From positions 1 to 63,664 of the forward strand of contig CANRHR010000013.1 in assembly GCA_947630475.1 (NCBI GenBank): a stretch of DNA of 63,664 nt, in the 5' to 3' direction. The position numbers and the translations under genes are program-made. Each line of letters starts with the position of its first letter. Position 1 is the stretch's first letter. This DNA comes from an uncultured Clostridia bacterium. Its GTDB lineage: Bacteria > Bacillota > Clostridia > Lachnospirales > CAG-274. The notes under the pieces were generated by a model. That model was not told the DNA's origin. It saw only the letters and a program-made list of their open reading frames with translations, and ran no database searches. Positions 52,311 through 61,025 of this stretch are shown piece by piece.

Positions 52311-53360
52311 ATGAATTATAATCCACTGGTTATAGGAAATTTAAAGGCAAGGGTGCCTATTGTGCAGGGTGGAATGGGCGTTGGCATAAGCTTATCTCGT
52401 TTGGCAGCCGCTGTTGCAAGAGAAGGCGGCATAGGCGTTATCTCAGCTGCTCAGCCCGGCTTTCGTGAAGAGGATTTCTATACAAATACTGTTCAGGCAA
52501 ATATAAGGGCTTTGTCAAGATTTATTAAAGAGGCAAAGGCTCAAAGCAACGGAGGAATTATTGGTGTTAATATTATGGTTGCAACAAATTACTACGACCA
52601 ATATGTTAAATGCTGTATTGACAGCGGAGCCGATTTAATTATTTCCGGTGCAGGGCTTCCTTTGGATCTGCCAAAATATGTAGGAGATTCGGATATTAAA
52701 ATAGCGCCGATTATTTCATCACTTAAGGCTGCCAAGGTCATACTTCAAAGATGGGATAAAAAATCAGGAAAAACGGCTGATATGATCGTAATTGAAGGGC
52801 CAAAGGCAGGGGGACATCTTGGCTTTAAAGCTGATGAAGCAGAAAGTCTTGATAATATTGATGATGAAATTAAGCTTATTATAGAATATAAAAAGGAATA
52901 TGAGGATAAATATAATAAGAAGATACCCGTTATTTTTGGAGGCGGAGTTTATGACAAAAATGATATAGAGCATTATTTGTCACTAGGCCTTGATGGAGTT
53001 CAGATGGCAACAAGGTTTGTTGCAACGGAAGAATGTGATGCTGACATTAAGTTTAAGCAGGCATACATTAAGGCTGAAAAGAAAGATATTAAGATTGTAA
53101 AAAGCCCTGTTGGTATGCCGGGCAGAGCTATCTTTAACGATTATATCAAAAAAACTATGACAGAAAAGCAAAAGGTATATAAATGTTATAATTGTCTTCA
53201 TAAATGTAATCCTGCCACAACTCCGTATTGTATTTCTTATGCATTGATTAATGCCGCAAACGGTGATTTGGATAATGCCCTTATTTTCTGCGGGGAAAAT
53301 GCATATAAGATAGATAAAATAACAACTGTTAAGGAAATTTTTAAAGAGCTTACAGAATAA
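52311..53360 (+). CDS. FMN-dependent nitronate monooxygenase / FabK-like oxidoreductase
   Basis: A 349-residue TIM-barrel flavoprotein of the 2-nitropropane dioxygenase / enoyl-ACP reductase II superfamily. IVQGGMGVGISLSRLAAAVAREGGIGVIS (N-terminal, about 18-46), IVIEGPKAGGHLGF with the conserved His (about 160-173) and the phosphate-binding GGGVYDKNDI and GVQMATRF are visible. The C-terminal CYNCLHKCNPATTPYC cluster is an addition seen in many clostridial members. It could be a nitronate monooxygenase or an FMN enoyl reductase; no fatty-acid genes adjoin. GGGGGAG precedes the ATG. Confidence 0.85.
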   Translation: MNYNPLVIGNLKARVPIVQGGMGVGISLSRLAAAVAREGGIGVISAAQPGFREEDFYTNTVQANIRALSRFIKEAKAQSNGGIIGVNIMVATNYYDQYVKCCIDSGADLIISGAGLPLDLPKYVGDSDIKIAPIISSLKAAKVILQRWDKKSGKTADMIVIEGPKAGGHLGFKADEAESLDNIDDEIKLIIEYKKEYEDKYNKKIPVIFGGGVYDKNDIEHYLSLGLDGVQMATRFVATEECDADIKFKQAYIKAEKKDIKIVKSPVGMPGRAIFNDYIKKTMTEKQKVYKCYNCLHKCNPATTPYCISYALINAANGDLDNALIFCGENAYKIDKITTVKEIFKELTE

Positions 53361-53365
53361 GTTTT

Positions 53366-53399
53366 ATACTGTACTATTTTTAGTGCAGTATTTTTTTAA
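53366..53399 (+). terminator. Terminator of the FabK-like gene
   Basis: ATACTGTACTA, TTTT loop, TAGTGCAGTAT (one mismatch), then TTTTTTTAAT. Confidence 0.8.
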
Positions 53400-53501
53400 T
53401 ATTTTTTAAAAATCTGAATATATACTGAATATATAATAGAGAACGGTTAAAAATATAGATTTTATAAAAATTAATTTCTGTGATTGTCGGTTAAAAAACT
53501 A

Positions 53502-53530
53502 TTGACATTATTAAGGTTTAATTATATAAT
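53502..53530 (+). promoter_or_regulatory. Consensus promoter of reverse rubrerythrin
   Basis: TTGACA (53502-53507), exactly 17 bases, TATAAT (53525-53530). It is a perfect consensus sigma-A promoter, so expression is probably held back by the operator just downstream. Confidence 0.88.
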
Positions 53531-53538
53531 AAGCTAAA

Positions 53539-53553
53539 TGATAACAATTATCA
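53539..53553. promoter_or_regulatory. Fur/PerR-type operator
   Basis: TGATAACAATTATCA is a 7-1-7 inverted repeat differing at one position from the Fur box TGATAATNATTATCA and related to the PerR box. It covers the expected transcription start of the rubrerythrin promoter. PerR-type peroxide control fits the gene's role, but Fur cannot be excluded. Confidence 0.75.
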
Positions 53554-53564
53554 TTTAACAATTT

Positions 53565-53615
53565 AACCAATTAAGTAAGCCCCCGCCTTTAAGGCGGCGG
53601 GATTTACTTACTGGC
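53565..53615. repeat. AAGTAAG-family hairpin in the rbr leader
   Basis: AACCAATTAAGTAAGCCCCCG (from 53564) and CGGCGGGATTTACTTACTGG form a strong stem with the CCGCC/GGCGG core around TTTA. It lies within the transcribed leader about 75 bases before the rubrerythrin ATG. There is no T-run, so it should not terminate. Confidence 0.7.
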
Positions 53616-53689
53616 AGGATTGTTGATAATAGTATAAGCAGTTCACTATTAACATACAGTTAAAAATTTATTTTGGAGGATTTTTAGTT

Positions 53690-54232
53690 ATGAAAAAGTT
53701 TGTTTGTTCTATTTGCGGTTATGTTCATGAAGGCAACGAAGCTCCTGATGTATGTCCTCAGTGTAAGGCTCCTAAGAGCAAATTTATCGAGCAAAAAGGA
53801 GATCTTATTTTTGCCGATGAGCATAGAATTGGGGTTGCTAAAGATGTAGATCCTGCTATTGTTGAAGATTTAAGAAATAACTTTATGGGAGAATGTACCG
53901 AAGTTGGAATGTATCTTGCTATGAGCCGCCAAGCCGACAGAGAGGGTTATCCTGAGGTTGCAGAGGCTTACAAGAGAATAGCATATGAGGAAGCTGAGCA
54001 TGCCGCTAAGTTTGCCGAGCTGCTTGGTGAGGTTGTTACAGACAGCACTAAGAAAAATCTTGAGATGAGGGTTGAGGCTGAACACGGAGCAACAGCAGGC
54101 AAAAAAGATCTTGCAACAAGAGCTAAAAAGCTTGATCTTGATGCAATACATGACACTGTACATGAAATGTGCAAGGACGAAGCAAGACATGGAAAGGCAT
54201 TTAAAGGTCTTTTAGACAGATATTTTTCTTAA
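53690..54232 (+). CDS. rbr: Reverse rubrerythrin (NADH peroxidase)
   Basis: A 180-residue non-heme iron protein. The rubredoxin domain is at the N-terminus ([20 protein letters not shown], about 5-24), the reverse of classical rubrerythrin. A ferritin-like four-helix domain (about 45-178) follows with diiron ligands in [39 protein letters not shown] and [14 protein letters not shown]. In clostridia such proteins reduce H2O2 and O2 with NADH-derived electrons and are PerR-controlled. A perfect promoter overlapped by a Fur/PerR box fits. GGAGG precedes the ATG. It converges with the manganese catalase gene. Confidence 0.95.
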   Translation: MKKFVCSICGYVHEGNEAPDVCPQCKAPKSKFIEQKGDLIFADEHRIGVAKDVDPAIVEDLRNNFMGECTEVGMYLAMSRQADREGYPEVAEAYKRIAYEEAEHAAKFAELLGEVVTDSTKKNLEMRVEAEHGATAGKKDLATRAKKLDLDAIHDTVHEMCKDEARHGKAFKGLLDRYFS

Positions 54233-54251
54233 TTTATGATTAATGCAGTTT

Positions 54252-54302
54252 TGTCGATTTACTTGATTTTTGCCAAAAGCAAGTAAATCGACATTTTTAT
54301 TT
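54252..54302 (+). terminator. Terminator of rbr
   Basis: A perfect 13-bp stem TGTCGATTTACTT (54252-54264) with AAGTAAATCGACA (54281-54293), followed by TTTTTATTTT. The arm contains the AAGTAA...CGACA motif of the dispersed repeat family, so a family member may serve here as terminator. Confidence 0.85.
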
Positions 54303-54319
54303 TGAAAATAAAATATTTT

Positions 54320-54997
54320 TTATTTTTCAGAGTTTAAAAAAGAAAATTGTTTTGTATCAGGCTTATCAAAATGCTCTTTTGGCGATGGAGAAGAGAGATT
54401 AAAATAAAGCCTTGAATCTTTGGTAACGCCAAAGTCATGATTGGATCCGGTATCCTGCACTTTGTTGAAGGCTTCTCGGAATAATGCGTTGTGTGCTTCT
54501 TCTCTGTTTAGAAGAAAATCTATTGTTTCACGAACATATTTGTCATTTATTTGGCGGTAAAGGTATTCATAAACTACCTTTGCTCTTTGCTCTGAGGCAA
54601 TGTTTGAGAGAAGATCAGCGCAAAGATCACCTGTTACGGTAACATAATCGGCTGTCCAAGAATATCCTGAAGAATTTATCAACCCGGGGCTTAAGCCAAG
54701 TATAACGTGCGTTTGTATTTCTCCGGCTTGATTTTTTGTATAATCAACATCATGTCCGTTTAAAAGATTTATTGTTTGAGCAACCATTTCCATATGGCTT
54801 AATTCTTCGGCGCCTATATCCAAAAACAAGTCTTTTATTTCGGGGTCTTTTATTCTAAAGCTTTGAGAAATATACTGCATTGCTGCTTTAAGCTCTCCAT
54901 TTCCGCCGCCAAGCTGCTCTTGAAGAAGTGCGGCATACTGAGGATTAGCTCTTTCAACTTTTACTTCATTTAAAAGTTTTTTTTCATGCTTAAACAA
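54320..54997 (-). CDS. Manganese catalase
   Basis: A di-manganese catalase of 225 residues that splits H2O2 without heme. The ferritin-like core has NGELKAAMQYISQSF (Glu ligand, about 34), FLDIGAEELSHMEMVAQTI (Glu/His ligands, about 60-75), and LLSNIASEQRAKVVYEYLY and LLNREEAHNALFREA (further Glu and His, about 130-175). It is shorter than hexameric lactobacillal enzymes and similar to spore-associated CotJC proteins. The start is TTG at 54997, with GAGGG eight bases upstream, as no other start fits. Facing the rubrerythrin gene, it forms a peroxide-defence pair. Confidence 0.9.
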   Translation of the reverse strand: MFKHEKKLLNEVKVERANPQYAALLQEQLGGGNGELKAAMQYISQSFRIKDPEIKDLFLDIGAEELSHMEMVAQTINLLNGHDVDYTKNQAGEIQTHVILGLSPGLINSSGYSWTADYVTVTGDLCADLLSNIASEQRAKVVYEYLYRQINDKYVRETIDFLLNREEAHNALFREAFNKVQDTGSNHDFGVTKDSRLYFNLSSPSPKEHFDKPDTKQFSFLNSEK

Positions 54998-55311
54998 TAT
55001 TATACCCTCTTTCTGTAAAATTTTTGGAACTTTTTTGTTCTATTATATATTCTGTATTTTTATATAAAATATGCTTATAATTTTTGTAAATTTTAAAAAT
55101 TATGGGCACAGTGTTTTAATCGTTTATAAAACTGCAAATTTTTTGATATTTTTAACAACAGGTAAGTTTATACCTATTAGATTGTGGGTACTTAATGTTT
55201 ATTTTGGTAAGCAAAGCAATAGTTTAAAACCTTTGATTATCGGTACTGACAAAGCTTAGCATATTTTATAAGTTACAAAAATTGACTTCTGTAATAATTC
55301 AAAATTTGTTG
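54998..55311. other. Intergenic stretch between catalase and trp promoters
   Basis: No gene is supported. ACAACAGGTAAGTTTATACC...GTGGGTACTTAATG (about 55157-55197) resembles a degraded AAGTAAG hairpin, and AAAATTGACTTCTGT near 55278 is one of several scattered copies of that motif. A TATAAT on the minus strand near 55004 lies too close to the catalase start to be its -10. Confidence 0.45.
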
Positions 55312-55340
55312 TTTACAAGCCTTGCTTTTAGTGGTATAAT
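55312..55340 (+). promoter_or_regulatory. Promoter of the trp T-box transcript
   Basis: TTTACA (55312-55317), 17 bases, TATAAT (55335-55340), followed at once by the T-box leader. Confidence 0.78.
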
Positions 55341-55347
55341 AGCTTCA

Positions 55348-55614
55348 GTTTAAAAATTTAAAAATCTTTGATTAAGAGTAGTACCCTTAAAATAATGTTT
55401 AAGAGAGCCGGCGGTTGGTGCAAGTCGGCACAGGCTTTTTTGGGGAATGGACTTATGAGATTTCGAGTGAAAGCATTTTTGTTATTAGCTTTGAACGTAT
55501 CCTCACGTTACAGAGGCAGGATATAATTGTATCTGTGTTTTTATACCTAAATATTTGGGTGGTACAGCAAGACAGCTTTGGCATCTTGTCCCATAGGGGC
55601 AGGGTGTTTTTTTA
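55348..55614 (+). ncRNA. T-box riboswitch of the trp operon (tRNA-Trp sensing)
   Basis: Stem I region AAGAGAGCCGGCGGTTGGTGC (from about 55400) is followed by a probable TGG specifier at 55448-55450 in GGGGAATGGACTTATGAG. The T-box is TTTGGGTGGTACAGCAAGAC (55555-55574), a variant of GGGTGGNACCGCG. A terminator CTTGTCCC/GGGGCAGGG then TTTTTTT ends near 55613. Uncharged tRNA-Trp would permit read-through into trpE. Confidence 0.85.
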
Positions 55615-55671
55615 GTTTTTGAGGATTATTAATGATTTTTAAATATTGATAATTGTTAAAGGAGGGCTATT

Positions 55672-57072
55672 ATGGAAAAAAAGCTTAAAACATATACAAG
55701 AGCATTTTCGGGAGATACCGAAACGCCTATAACACTTTTTTATAAATATGTAGGAAATCAAAAAGGATTTTTGCTTGAGGGGAGAGGAAACGGCAAAATA
55801 AATTATTCCTTTTTGGGCAAAAATCCATATGCTGTTATAAAAGGAGATAAAAAACTTATAATAGAACAAAACGGTGAAAAAACAGAATATGGCGGCAAGT
55901 TTCTTGATGCAATAAGAGAGTATATGCAAAGCTTTAAGGTTGAAACCGAACTTGATTTGTCATATATCGGCGGCGCAGTAGGCTCTATAGGTTATGATAT
56001 AATAAAACAGTATGAAAAAATAAAAGAAATAAATCCGGATACCATTAAAACCCCTATTGTTCACCTTATGGTTTTTACCGAGTTTATAGTATATGATCAT
56101 TTGCATGACAGGATACTGCTTGTGGTATTGGAGGAAATAAGCCAAGATGGTGAGAAGAAAGCCCAAAAAATCCTTGACAGAATGGAAAAGGAGGTTAAAG
56201 CAAGCATACCGGAACAGCATTATTTAATTCCCGAACAAAATAAAGAAATTAAATTCAAATCAAATATGACAAAACAAAAGTATGAATCAATAGTAGAAAA
56301 GGCAAAAAAATATATTTATGACGGGGATATTTTTCAGGTTGTTTTATCGCAAAGGCTTACGGCTGAGGTTGACGAAGCTCCTATAAATCTTTACAGAAAG
56401 TTAAGAGCAATAAACCCATCGCCGTATTTGTATTATTTTAACTTCGGAGATTATCAGGTTGCCGGAAGCTCTCCGGAGATGCTTGTGGAGCTTAATAAAA
56501 ACAGAATTAAAACCTGCCCTATTGCAGGCACAAGAAAAAGAGGCTCCGATGTTTTGGAAGATGCAAGGCTTGCCGAAGAAATGAAAAATGACCCCAAGGA
56601 AGTTGCAGAGCATGTTATGCTTGTAGATCTTGCAAGAAATGATATGGGAAGAGTTTCCGAGATTGGCTCGGTTGAGGTTACTCAGTTTATGAAAGTTCAG
56701 CAATATTCCCATGTTATGCATCTTGTAAGCTATGTTGAAGGAAATAAAAGAGAAGGCCTTGACGCTTATTCAATACTTGCGTCATTTCTTCCGGCAGGAA
56801 CACTTTCGGGAGCTCCTAAAATAAGGGCAATGGAAATAATTGAAGAGCTTGAGGAGGAAAAAAGAGGCCTTTACGGAGGTGCGGCAGGTTATTTCAGCTT
56901 TAACGGCGATATGGATATGTGTATAGCCATCAGAACTATGCTCATAAAGGATAAAAAGGTTTATATGCAGGCGGGGGCTGGAATTGTTGCAGATTCTGTG
57001 CCGGAGCTTGAGTATAAGGAAAGCCATAACAAAGTAAGAGCACTTGTCAAAACGATAGGAGGAGATGTATAA
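55672..57072 (+). CDS. trpE: Anthranilate synthase component I
   Basis: Makes anthranilate from chorismate with ammonia supplied by TrpG; 466 residues. The N-terminal regulatory part carries LLEGRGNGKINYSFLGKNP, a region near the tryptophan feedback site. The chorismate-binding domain (about 200-460) has GDIFQVVLSQR, NPSPYLYYFNFGDYQVAGSSPEMLV, RKRGSDVLEDARLAEEM, LVDLARNDMGRV and GTLSGAPKIRAMEII. All are standard TrpE motifs. GGAGG precedes the ATG. The stop overlaps the trpG start (TAATG), so the two subunits are translated in step. Confidence 0.96.
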   Translation: MEKKLKTYTRAFSGDTETPITLFYKYVGNQKGFLLEGRGNGKINYSFLGKNPYAVIKGDKKLIIEQNGEKTEYGGKFLDAIREYMQSFKVETELDLSYIGGAVGSIGYDIIKQYEKIKEINPDTIKTPIVHLMVFTEFIVYDHLHDRILLVVLEEISQDGEKKAQKILDRMEKEVKASIPEQHYLIPEQNKEIKFKSNMTKQKYESIVEKAKKYIYDGDIFQVVLSQRLTAEVDEAPINLYRKLRAINPSPYLYYFNFGDYQVAGSSPEMLVELNKNRIKTCPIAGTRKRGSDVLEDARLAEEMKNDPKEVAEHVMLVDLARNDMGRVSEIGSVEVTQFMKVQQYSHVMHLVSYVEGNKREGLDAYSILASFLPAGTLSGAPKIRAMEIIEELEEEKRGLYGGAAGYFSFNGDMDMCIAIRTMLIKDKKVYMQAGAGIVADSVPELEYKESHNKVRALVKTIGGDV

Positions 57073-57638
57073 TGATAGCTTTAATAGATAATTATGACAG
57101 CTTTACATTTAATCTTTACCAGTATTTGGGTGAATTTGACAGAGATATAAGGGTTTTTAGAAATGATGAAACAGACGGTGATGCTATTTTAAGTTTAAAC
57201 CCCGAAAGGATCATTATTTCACCGGGGCCTAAATCACCGGAGTATGCAGGAAATTGTATAGATATAATACAGAAAGCAGGCGGCAAAATACCTATCCTTG
57301 GCGTCTGTCTGGGGCATCAGTCCATTGCTGTGGCATATGGCGCAGTTGTAACAAATGCAAAAAAGCTTTTTCATGGAAAGCCATCAATGATAACACATAA
57401 CGGAAAGGGCGTTTTTAAGGGACTTCCAAATCCTATGCAGGCAGCAAGATACCATTCACTTTCGGTTAAGAGAGATTCTCTTCCGGACTGCCTTGAAATT
57501 ACAGCGCAAACAGAGGATGAAATTATGGCAATCAGACATAAGAGCTATGCTGTTGCAGGGCTTCAGTTTCATCCCGAATCTATATACACACCGGACGGAA
57601 TTAAAATTATTGAAAATTTTATGAAAGGGGAGATATAA
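57072..57638 (+). CDS. trpG: Anthranilate synthase component II (glutamine amidotransferase)
   Basis: Releases ammonia from glutamine for TrpE; 188 residues, a single-domain form. Motifs are DNYDSFTFNLYQYLG (about 5-19), SPGPKSPEYAGN, the nucleophile Cys in LGVCLGHQSIAVAYG (about 79), and His/Glu in GLQFHPESIYTPDG (about 168-172). It starts on the trpE stop codon and ends immediately before trpC. There is no fused trpD domain, and trpD does not follow as it does in most operons. It may also serve folate synthesis as PabA. Confidence 0.94.
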   Translation: MIALIDNYDSFTFNLYQYLGEFDRDIRVFRNDETDGDAILSLNPERIIISPGPKSPEYAGNCIDIIQKAGGKIPILGVCLGHQSIAVAYGAVVTNAKKLFHGKPSMITHNGKGVFKGLPNPMQAARYHSLSVKRDSLPDCLEITAQTEDEIMAIRHKSYAVAGLQFHPESIYTPDGIKIIENFMKGEI

Positions 57639-58418
57639 ATGATATTGGATGAAATAGTAGCAAGAAAAAAGATTACTCTTGAAGAGAGCAGATATATGTT
57701 TGATGTTTTAAGTTTGGCAAAGATTATTAAGGTTGACAGAATAGCTAAATTTTATGACGTTAGCAAAAGAAAAAGCTTGTTTATAATTGGCGAAATAAAA
57801 AAGGCTTCGCCGTCAAAAGGGGTTATAAGGGAGGATTTTAATCCTGTTGAAATAGCAAAACAGTATGAAAAATGTGTTGATGCCATAAGTGTATTAACAG
57901 AGGAGCATTATTTTCAGGGCAGTGAAAAATATCTTAAGGATATTCACAAGGAGGTTAAGCTTCCTCTTTTAAGAAAAGATTTTATAATCAGCCCTTTTCA
58001 GATATCTCAGGCAAGGGAACTCGGCGCAAGCGCTGTGCTTCTTATAGCGGCTGTTTTGAAAGAAAAAAGAGTGCTGTCGGATTTTATAAAATTTTCAAGA
58101 GGCATAGGAATTGAGCCGTTAGTTGAGGTTCATAATGAAAAAGAGGTTGAACTTAGTCTTGCCTCAGGCGCAAAAATCATAGGAATAAACAACAGAAACC
58201 TTGATGATTTCAGCGAGGATATAAACACTACCGCAAGGCTTGCAAAGCTCATTCCAAGAAGCAACGTTATAATATCCGAATCTGCAGTACATAGTGCAGA
58301 AGATATAAAAATTATAAAGCAGGCAGGAGTTGACGGTATTTTGGTAGGAGAAAGTTTTATGAGAAGCAGTGATATCGCTGCAAAGGCTAAGGAGTTTAGA
58401 GAAGCTTATGATGGCTGA
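57639..58418 (+). CDS. trpC: Indole-3-glycerol-phosphate synthase
   Basis: Closes the indole ring from carboxyphenylaminodeoxyribulose phosphate; a TIM barrel of 259 residues. The start MILDEIVARKKI is typical, followed by GEIKKASPSKGVI (catalytic Lys, about 51-63), SVLTEEHYFQGS and LLRKDFIISPFQI (Lys, about 112-122). IGINNRNLDDF and SESAVHSAEDI follow, and the phosphate loop is GILVGESFMRS. It follows trpG directly, and trpF overlaps its end by 11 bases. Confidence 0.96.
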   Translation: MILDEIVARKKITLEESRYMFDVLSLAKIIKVDRIAKFYDVSKRKSLFIIGEIKKASPSKGVIREDFNPVEIAKQYEKCVDAISVLTEEHYFQGSEKYLKDIHKEVKLPLLRKDFIISPFQISQARELGASAVLLIAAVLKEKRVLSDFIKFSRGIGIEPLVEVHNEKEVELSLASGAKIIGINNRNLDDFSEDINTTARLAKLIPRSNVIISESAVHSAEDIKIIKQAGVDGILVGESFMRSSDIAAKAKEFREAYDG

Positions 58419-59028
58419 TATTAAAATATGCGGTTTAAGAAGAGAAATTGATGCAGATTATATAAATGAATTTGAAAAAATTAAATATGCAGGTTTTGTT
58501 TTTGCAAAAAGCAAAAGGCGTATAGATATAAAAACAGCATTGACTATAAAGCAAAGGCTAAGAGATGATATAAAAACTGTGGCTGTTTTTGCCGATATGA
58601 CAGAGCAGGATGTTATTTATACGGCAAAAGAGGCGGGGGTTGATATTATTCAGTTACATTCCGATGAAAATATAGATTATATAAAAAGGGTAAAAGATGA
58701 AACGGGGCTTAAAATTTGGAAGAGTATTTCTGTAAAAAATAAAGAAAGCCTCGACGTTGAAGATCTTTGTTCGATAGTTGACTGCTTTGTGCTTGACAGC
58801 TACAGCAAAATTTTAAGAGGAGGAAGCGGAAAGACATTTGATTGGTCATTGGCTGAAAGCTTTTCAAAAAACCATTTTACGGCTTTAGCCGGCGGAATTG
58901 ACGAAAATAATATAAATGAAGCTTATATGGCTGTAAAGCCAAATATTATAGATTTAAGCTCGGCTGTTGAAACAGACGGCTTTAAGGATTATAAAAAAAT
59001 AGAAAGGCTTATGAGGAGGATAAAATAA
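58408..59028 (+). CDS. trpF: Phosphoribosylanthranilate isomerase
   Basis: Isomerises phosphoribosylanthranilate to the trpC substrate; TIM barrel of 206 residues. [16 protein letters not shown] with the catalytic Cys (about 8) replaces the common KICG(I/L)xxxxD start. The acid is probably the Asp in [11 protein letters not shown] (about 65), and [19 protein letters not shown] and [10 protein letters not shown] are the phosphate-binding loops. The start is ATG at 58408 or 58411 and both overlap trpC. The stop overlaps the trpB start (TAATG). Confidence 0.92.
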   Translation: MMADIKICGLRREIDADYINEFEKIKYAGFVFAKSKRRIDIKTALTIKQRLRDDIKTVAVFADMTEQDVIYTAKEAGVDIIQLHSDENIDYIKRVKDETGLKIWKSISVKNKESLDVEDLCSIVDCFVLDSYSKILRGGSGKTFDWSLAESFSKNHFTALAGGIDENNINEAYMAVKPNIIDLSSAVETDGFKDYKKIERLMRRIK

Positions 59029-60209
59029 TGCAGCTAAACAAAGATTTTGGAATATACGGAGGACAGTACGTGCCTGAAACACTTATGAACACTTTGATCG
59101 ATCTTGAAAATAATTATAAGCAGTATTGTTCAAGCGATGAATTTAAAAATGAATATATGCATTATATGAAGCAGTATGTTGGCAGACCTTCGGTTTTATA
59201 TTACGCCGAGAGTATGACCAAAAAGCTTAACGGCGCTAAAATTTATCTTAAGAGAGAAGATCTTAATCATACAGGGGCGCACAAAATAAACAATGCAATA
59301 GGGCAGGCTCTTTTGGCAAAGCATATGGGAAAAACCAAGGTTATAGCCGAAACGGGAGCAGGTCAGCATGGCGTTGCCACAGCGACTGTTGCGGCTCTTT
59401 TTGGCATGGAATGTGAAGTCTATATGGGTGTTGAAGATATAGAAAGGCAAAAGCTCAATGTTTTCAGAATGGAACTTTTGGGAGCAAAGGTTATACCTGT
59501 TTCCAGCGGAACAGGCACTCTTAAAGACGCTACAAACGAAGCTATAAGAACTTGGGCTGCAAGGGCGGAGGATACATTTTATATTATAGGCTCTGTTGTA
59601 GGCCCTCATCCATATCCGACAATGGTTAGAGATTTTCAGAGGATAATAGGCGATGAAACCAAAAAACAGATAATTGAAGCGGAGGGAAAACTGCCGGATA
59701 AGGTTTTTGCCTGTGTAGGAGGCGGAAGCAACTCTATGGGTATGTTTTATCCGTTTATAGAAGATAAGCAGGTTGAGCTTATAGGAGTTGAGGCGGCAGG
59801 CTTGGGAATTGAAACAGGTGAGCACGCAGCAGCATTTGCAGAGGGAAAAACAGGTATTCTGCATGGTATGAAATCAACTATTCTTCAAAATGAGGATGGT
59901 CTTATAAAGCAGGTTTATTCGATTTCGGCAGGGCTTGATTATCCCGGGGTAGGGCCTGAACATTCTTATCTTAAAGACATAGGAAGAGTGAAATATATAA
60001 GCGCAACGGATAAAGAGGCTATAGATGCTTTCAGATTTTTATGTAAATATGAAGGAATTATGCCGGCAATAGAAAGCTCTCATGCTCTTGCAAAGGCTAT
60101 AGAAACGGCGCCTTCTATGGATAAGCAGTCTGTTATAGTGGTTTGCCTTTCCGGACGTGGCGATAAAGATGTTCATACAGTTGCAAAGTATTTGGGAAGA
60201 AAAATTTGA
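59028..60209 (+). CDS. trpB: Tryptophan synthase beta chain
   Basis: Joins indole and serine to make tryptophan using PLP; 393 residues, TrpB1 type. [14 protein letters not shown] is the N-terminal signature, the PLP lysine lies in [17 protein letters not shown] (about 82), [15 protein letters not shown] follows, and the phosphate loop is [15 protein letters not shown] (about 225-239). The C-terminal LSGRGDKD is present. GAGGAGG precedes the ATG, which overlaps the trpF stop. The alpha subunit gene follows after 12 bases. Confidence 0.97.
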   Translation: MQLNKDFGIYGGQYVPETLMNTLIDLENNYKQYCSSDEFKNEYMHYMKQYVGRPSVLYYAESMTKKLNGAKIYLKREDLNHTGAHKINNAIGQALLAKHMGKTKVIAETGAGQHGVATATVAALFGMECEVYMGVEDIERQKLNVFRMELLGAKVIPVSSGTGTLKDATNEAIRTWAARAEDTFYIIGSVVGPHPYPTMVRDFQRIIGDETKKQIIEAEGKLPDKVFACVGGGSNSMGMFYPFIEDKQVELIGVEAAGLGIETGEHAAAFAEGKTGILHGMKSTILQNEDGLIKQVYSISAGLDYPGVGPEHSYLKDIGRVKYISATDKEAIDAFRFLCKYEGIMPAIESSHALAKAIETAPSMDKQSVIVVCLSGRGDKDVHTVAKYLGRKI

Positions 60210-60221
60210 GGAGGAATATAA

Positions 60222-60995
60222 ATGAATCGTATAGAAGAAAAATTTAAAACTCTTAAGGAAAAAAATAAAAAAGCTTTTATCGCATATATTTGCGCAGGGG
60301 ATCCAAGCCTTGAGCAAAGCGAAAAGCTGGTTTATGCTCTTGAAGAGGCGGGATCCGATATAATAGAGCTTGGGATTCCGTTTTCCGATCCTCTTGCGGA
60401 TGGTCCTGTTATTCAGGCTGCAAGCATACGTTCTTTAAACGGCGGATTTAAAATAAGAAAATTTTTTGATCTTGTAAAAAAAATAAGACAAAACAGCAAT
60501 GTTGCCTTGGCTGCTATGGTTTATTACAGCACTATATTTGGTTTTGGCAAAGAGGAATTTGTAAAGCTTTGCGAAGAAAGCGGCATTGACGGACTTATTA
60601 TTCCGGACTTGCCGTATGAGGAATACGATGAAATTGAAGAAGTTATATCAAAAACGAATTTATGTCTTATTCCTTTAATCGCAATAACATCAAGACAAAG
60701 GATTCCTATGCTTGTGAAAAAAGCGAAAGGTTTTATTTACTGCGTATCTTCATTGGGAGTTACGGGTGAGAGAAAAAGCTTTGATAAAAAGGTTGACGAA
60801 TTTATAGCAGAGGTTAAAAAAAATACGGATATTCCTGCTTGTGTTGGCTTTGGAATATCAAAAAAAGAAGATGTTGAGCGTTTTAACAAAACAGCCGATG
60901 GAGTTATTGTAGGTTCTGCTATTGTAAAAAATATTTTTGAAAGTAATTGTGATGAAAACAAGTTAAAAGACTTTGTAAGCTCTCTTTTAAGTTAA
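60222..60995 (+). CDS. trpA: Tryptophan synthase alpha chain
   Basis: Splits indole-3-glycerol phosphate to indole, passed to TrpB; TIM barrel of 257 residues. FIAYICAGDPSLEQS (about 19-33), the catalytic Glu in DIIELGIPFSDPLADGPVIQAA (about 48), and the Asp in GLIIPDLPYEEYDEI are visible. VSSLGVTGER and GFGISKKEDV are the phosphate-binding parts. GAGG precedes the ATG. It is the last trp gene; a methyltransferase-like gene starts 30 bases later without a clear terminator between. Confidence 0.96.
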   Translation: MNRIEEKFKTLKEKNKKAFIAYICAGDPSLEQSEKLVYALEEAGSDIIELGIPFSDPLADGPVIQAASIRSLNGGFKIRKFFDLVKKIRQNSNVALAAMVYYSTIFGFGKEEFVKLCEESGIDGLIIPDLPYEEYDEIEEVISKTNLCLIPLIAITSRQRIPMLVKKAKGFIYCVSSLGVTGERKSFDKKVDEFIAEVKKNTDIPACVGFGISKKEDVERFNKTADGVIVGSAIVKNIFESNCDENKLKDFVSSLLS

Positions 60996-61025
60996 TATTT
61001 TAAGCAAGTAAATGGAGATGAAACT

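Noticed and set aside
2701..55200. CRISPR array suspected from the repeated intergenic units
   Set aside because: The units are scattered tens of kilobases apart and palindromic, with no regular spacers and no cas genes.
55071..55615. Short plus-strand frames before trpE as genes
   Set aside because: They overlap the promoter and T-box leader and lack ribosome sites and family features.
59196..59864. 222-codon open frame on the minus strand inside trpB
   Set aside because: It is a shadow of a well-supported gene, Cys- and Tyr-rich, with no start signal.
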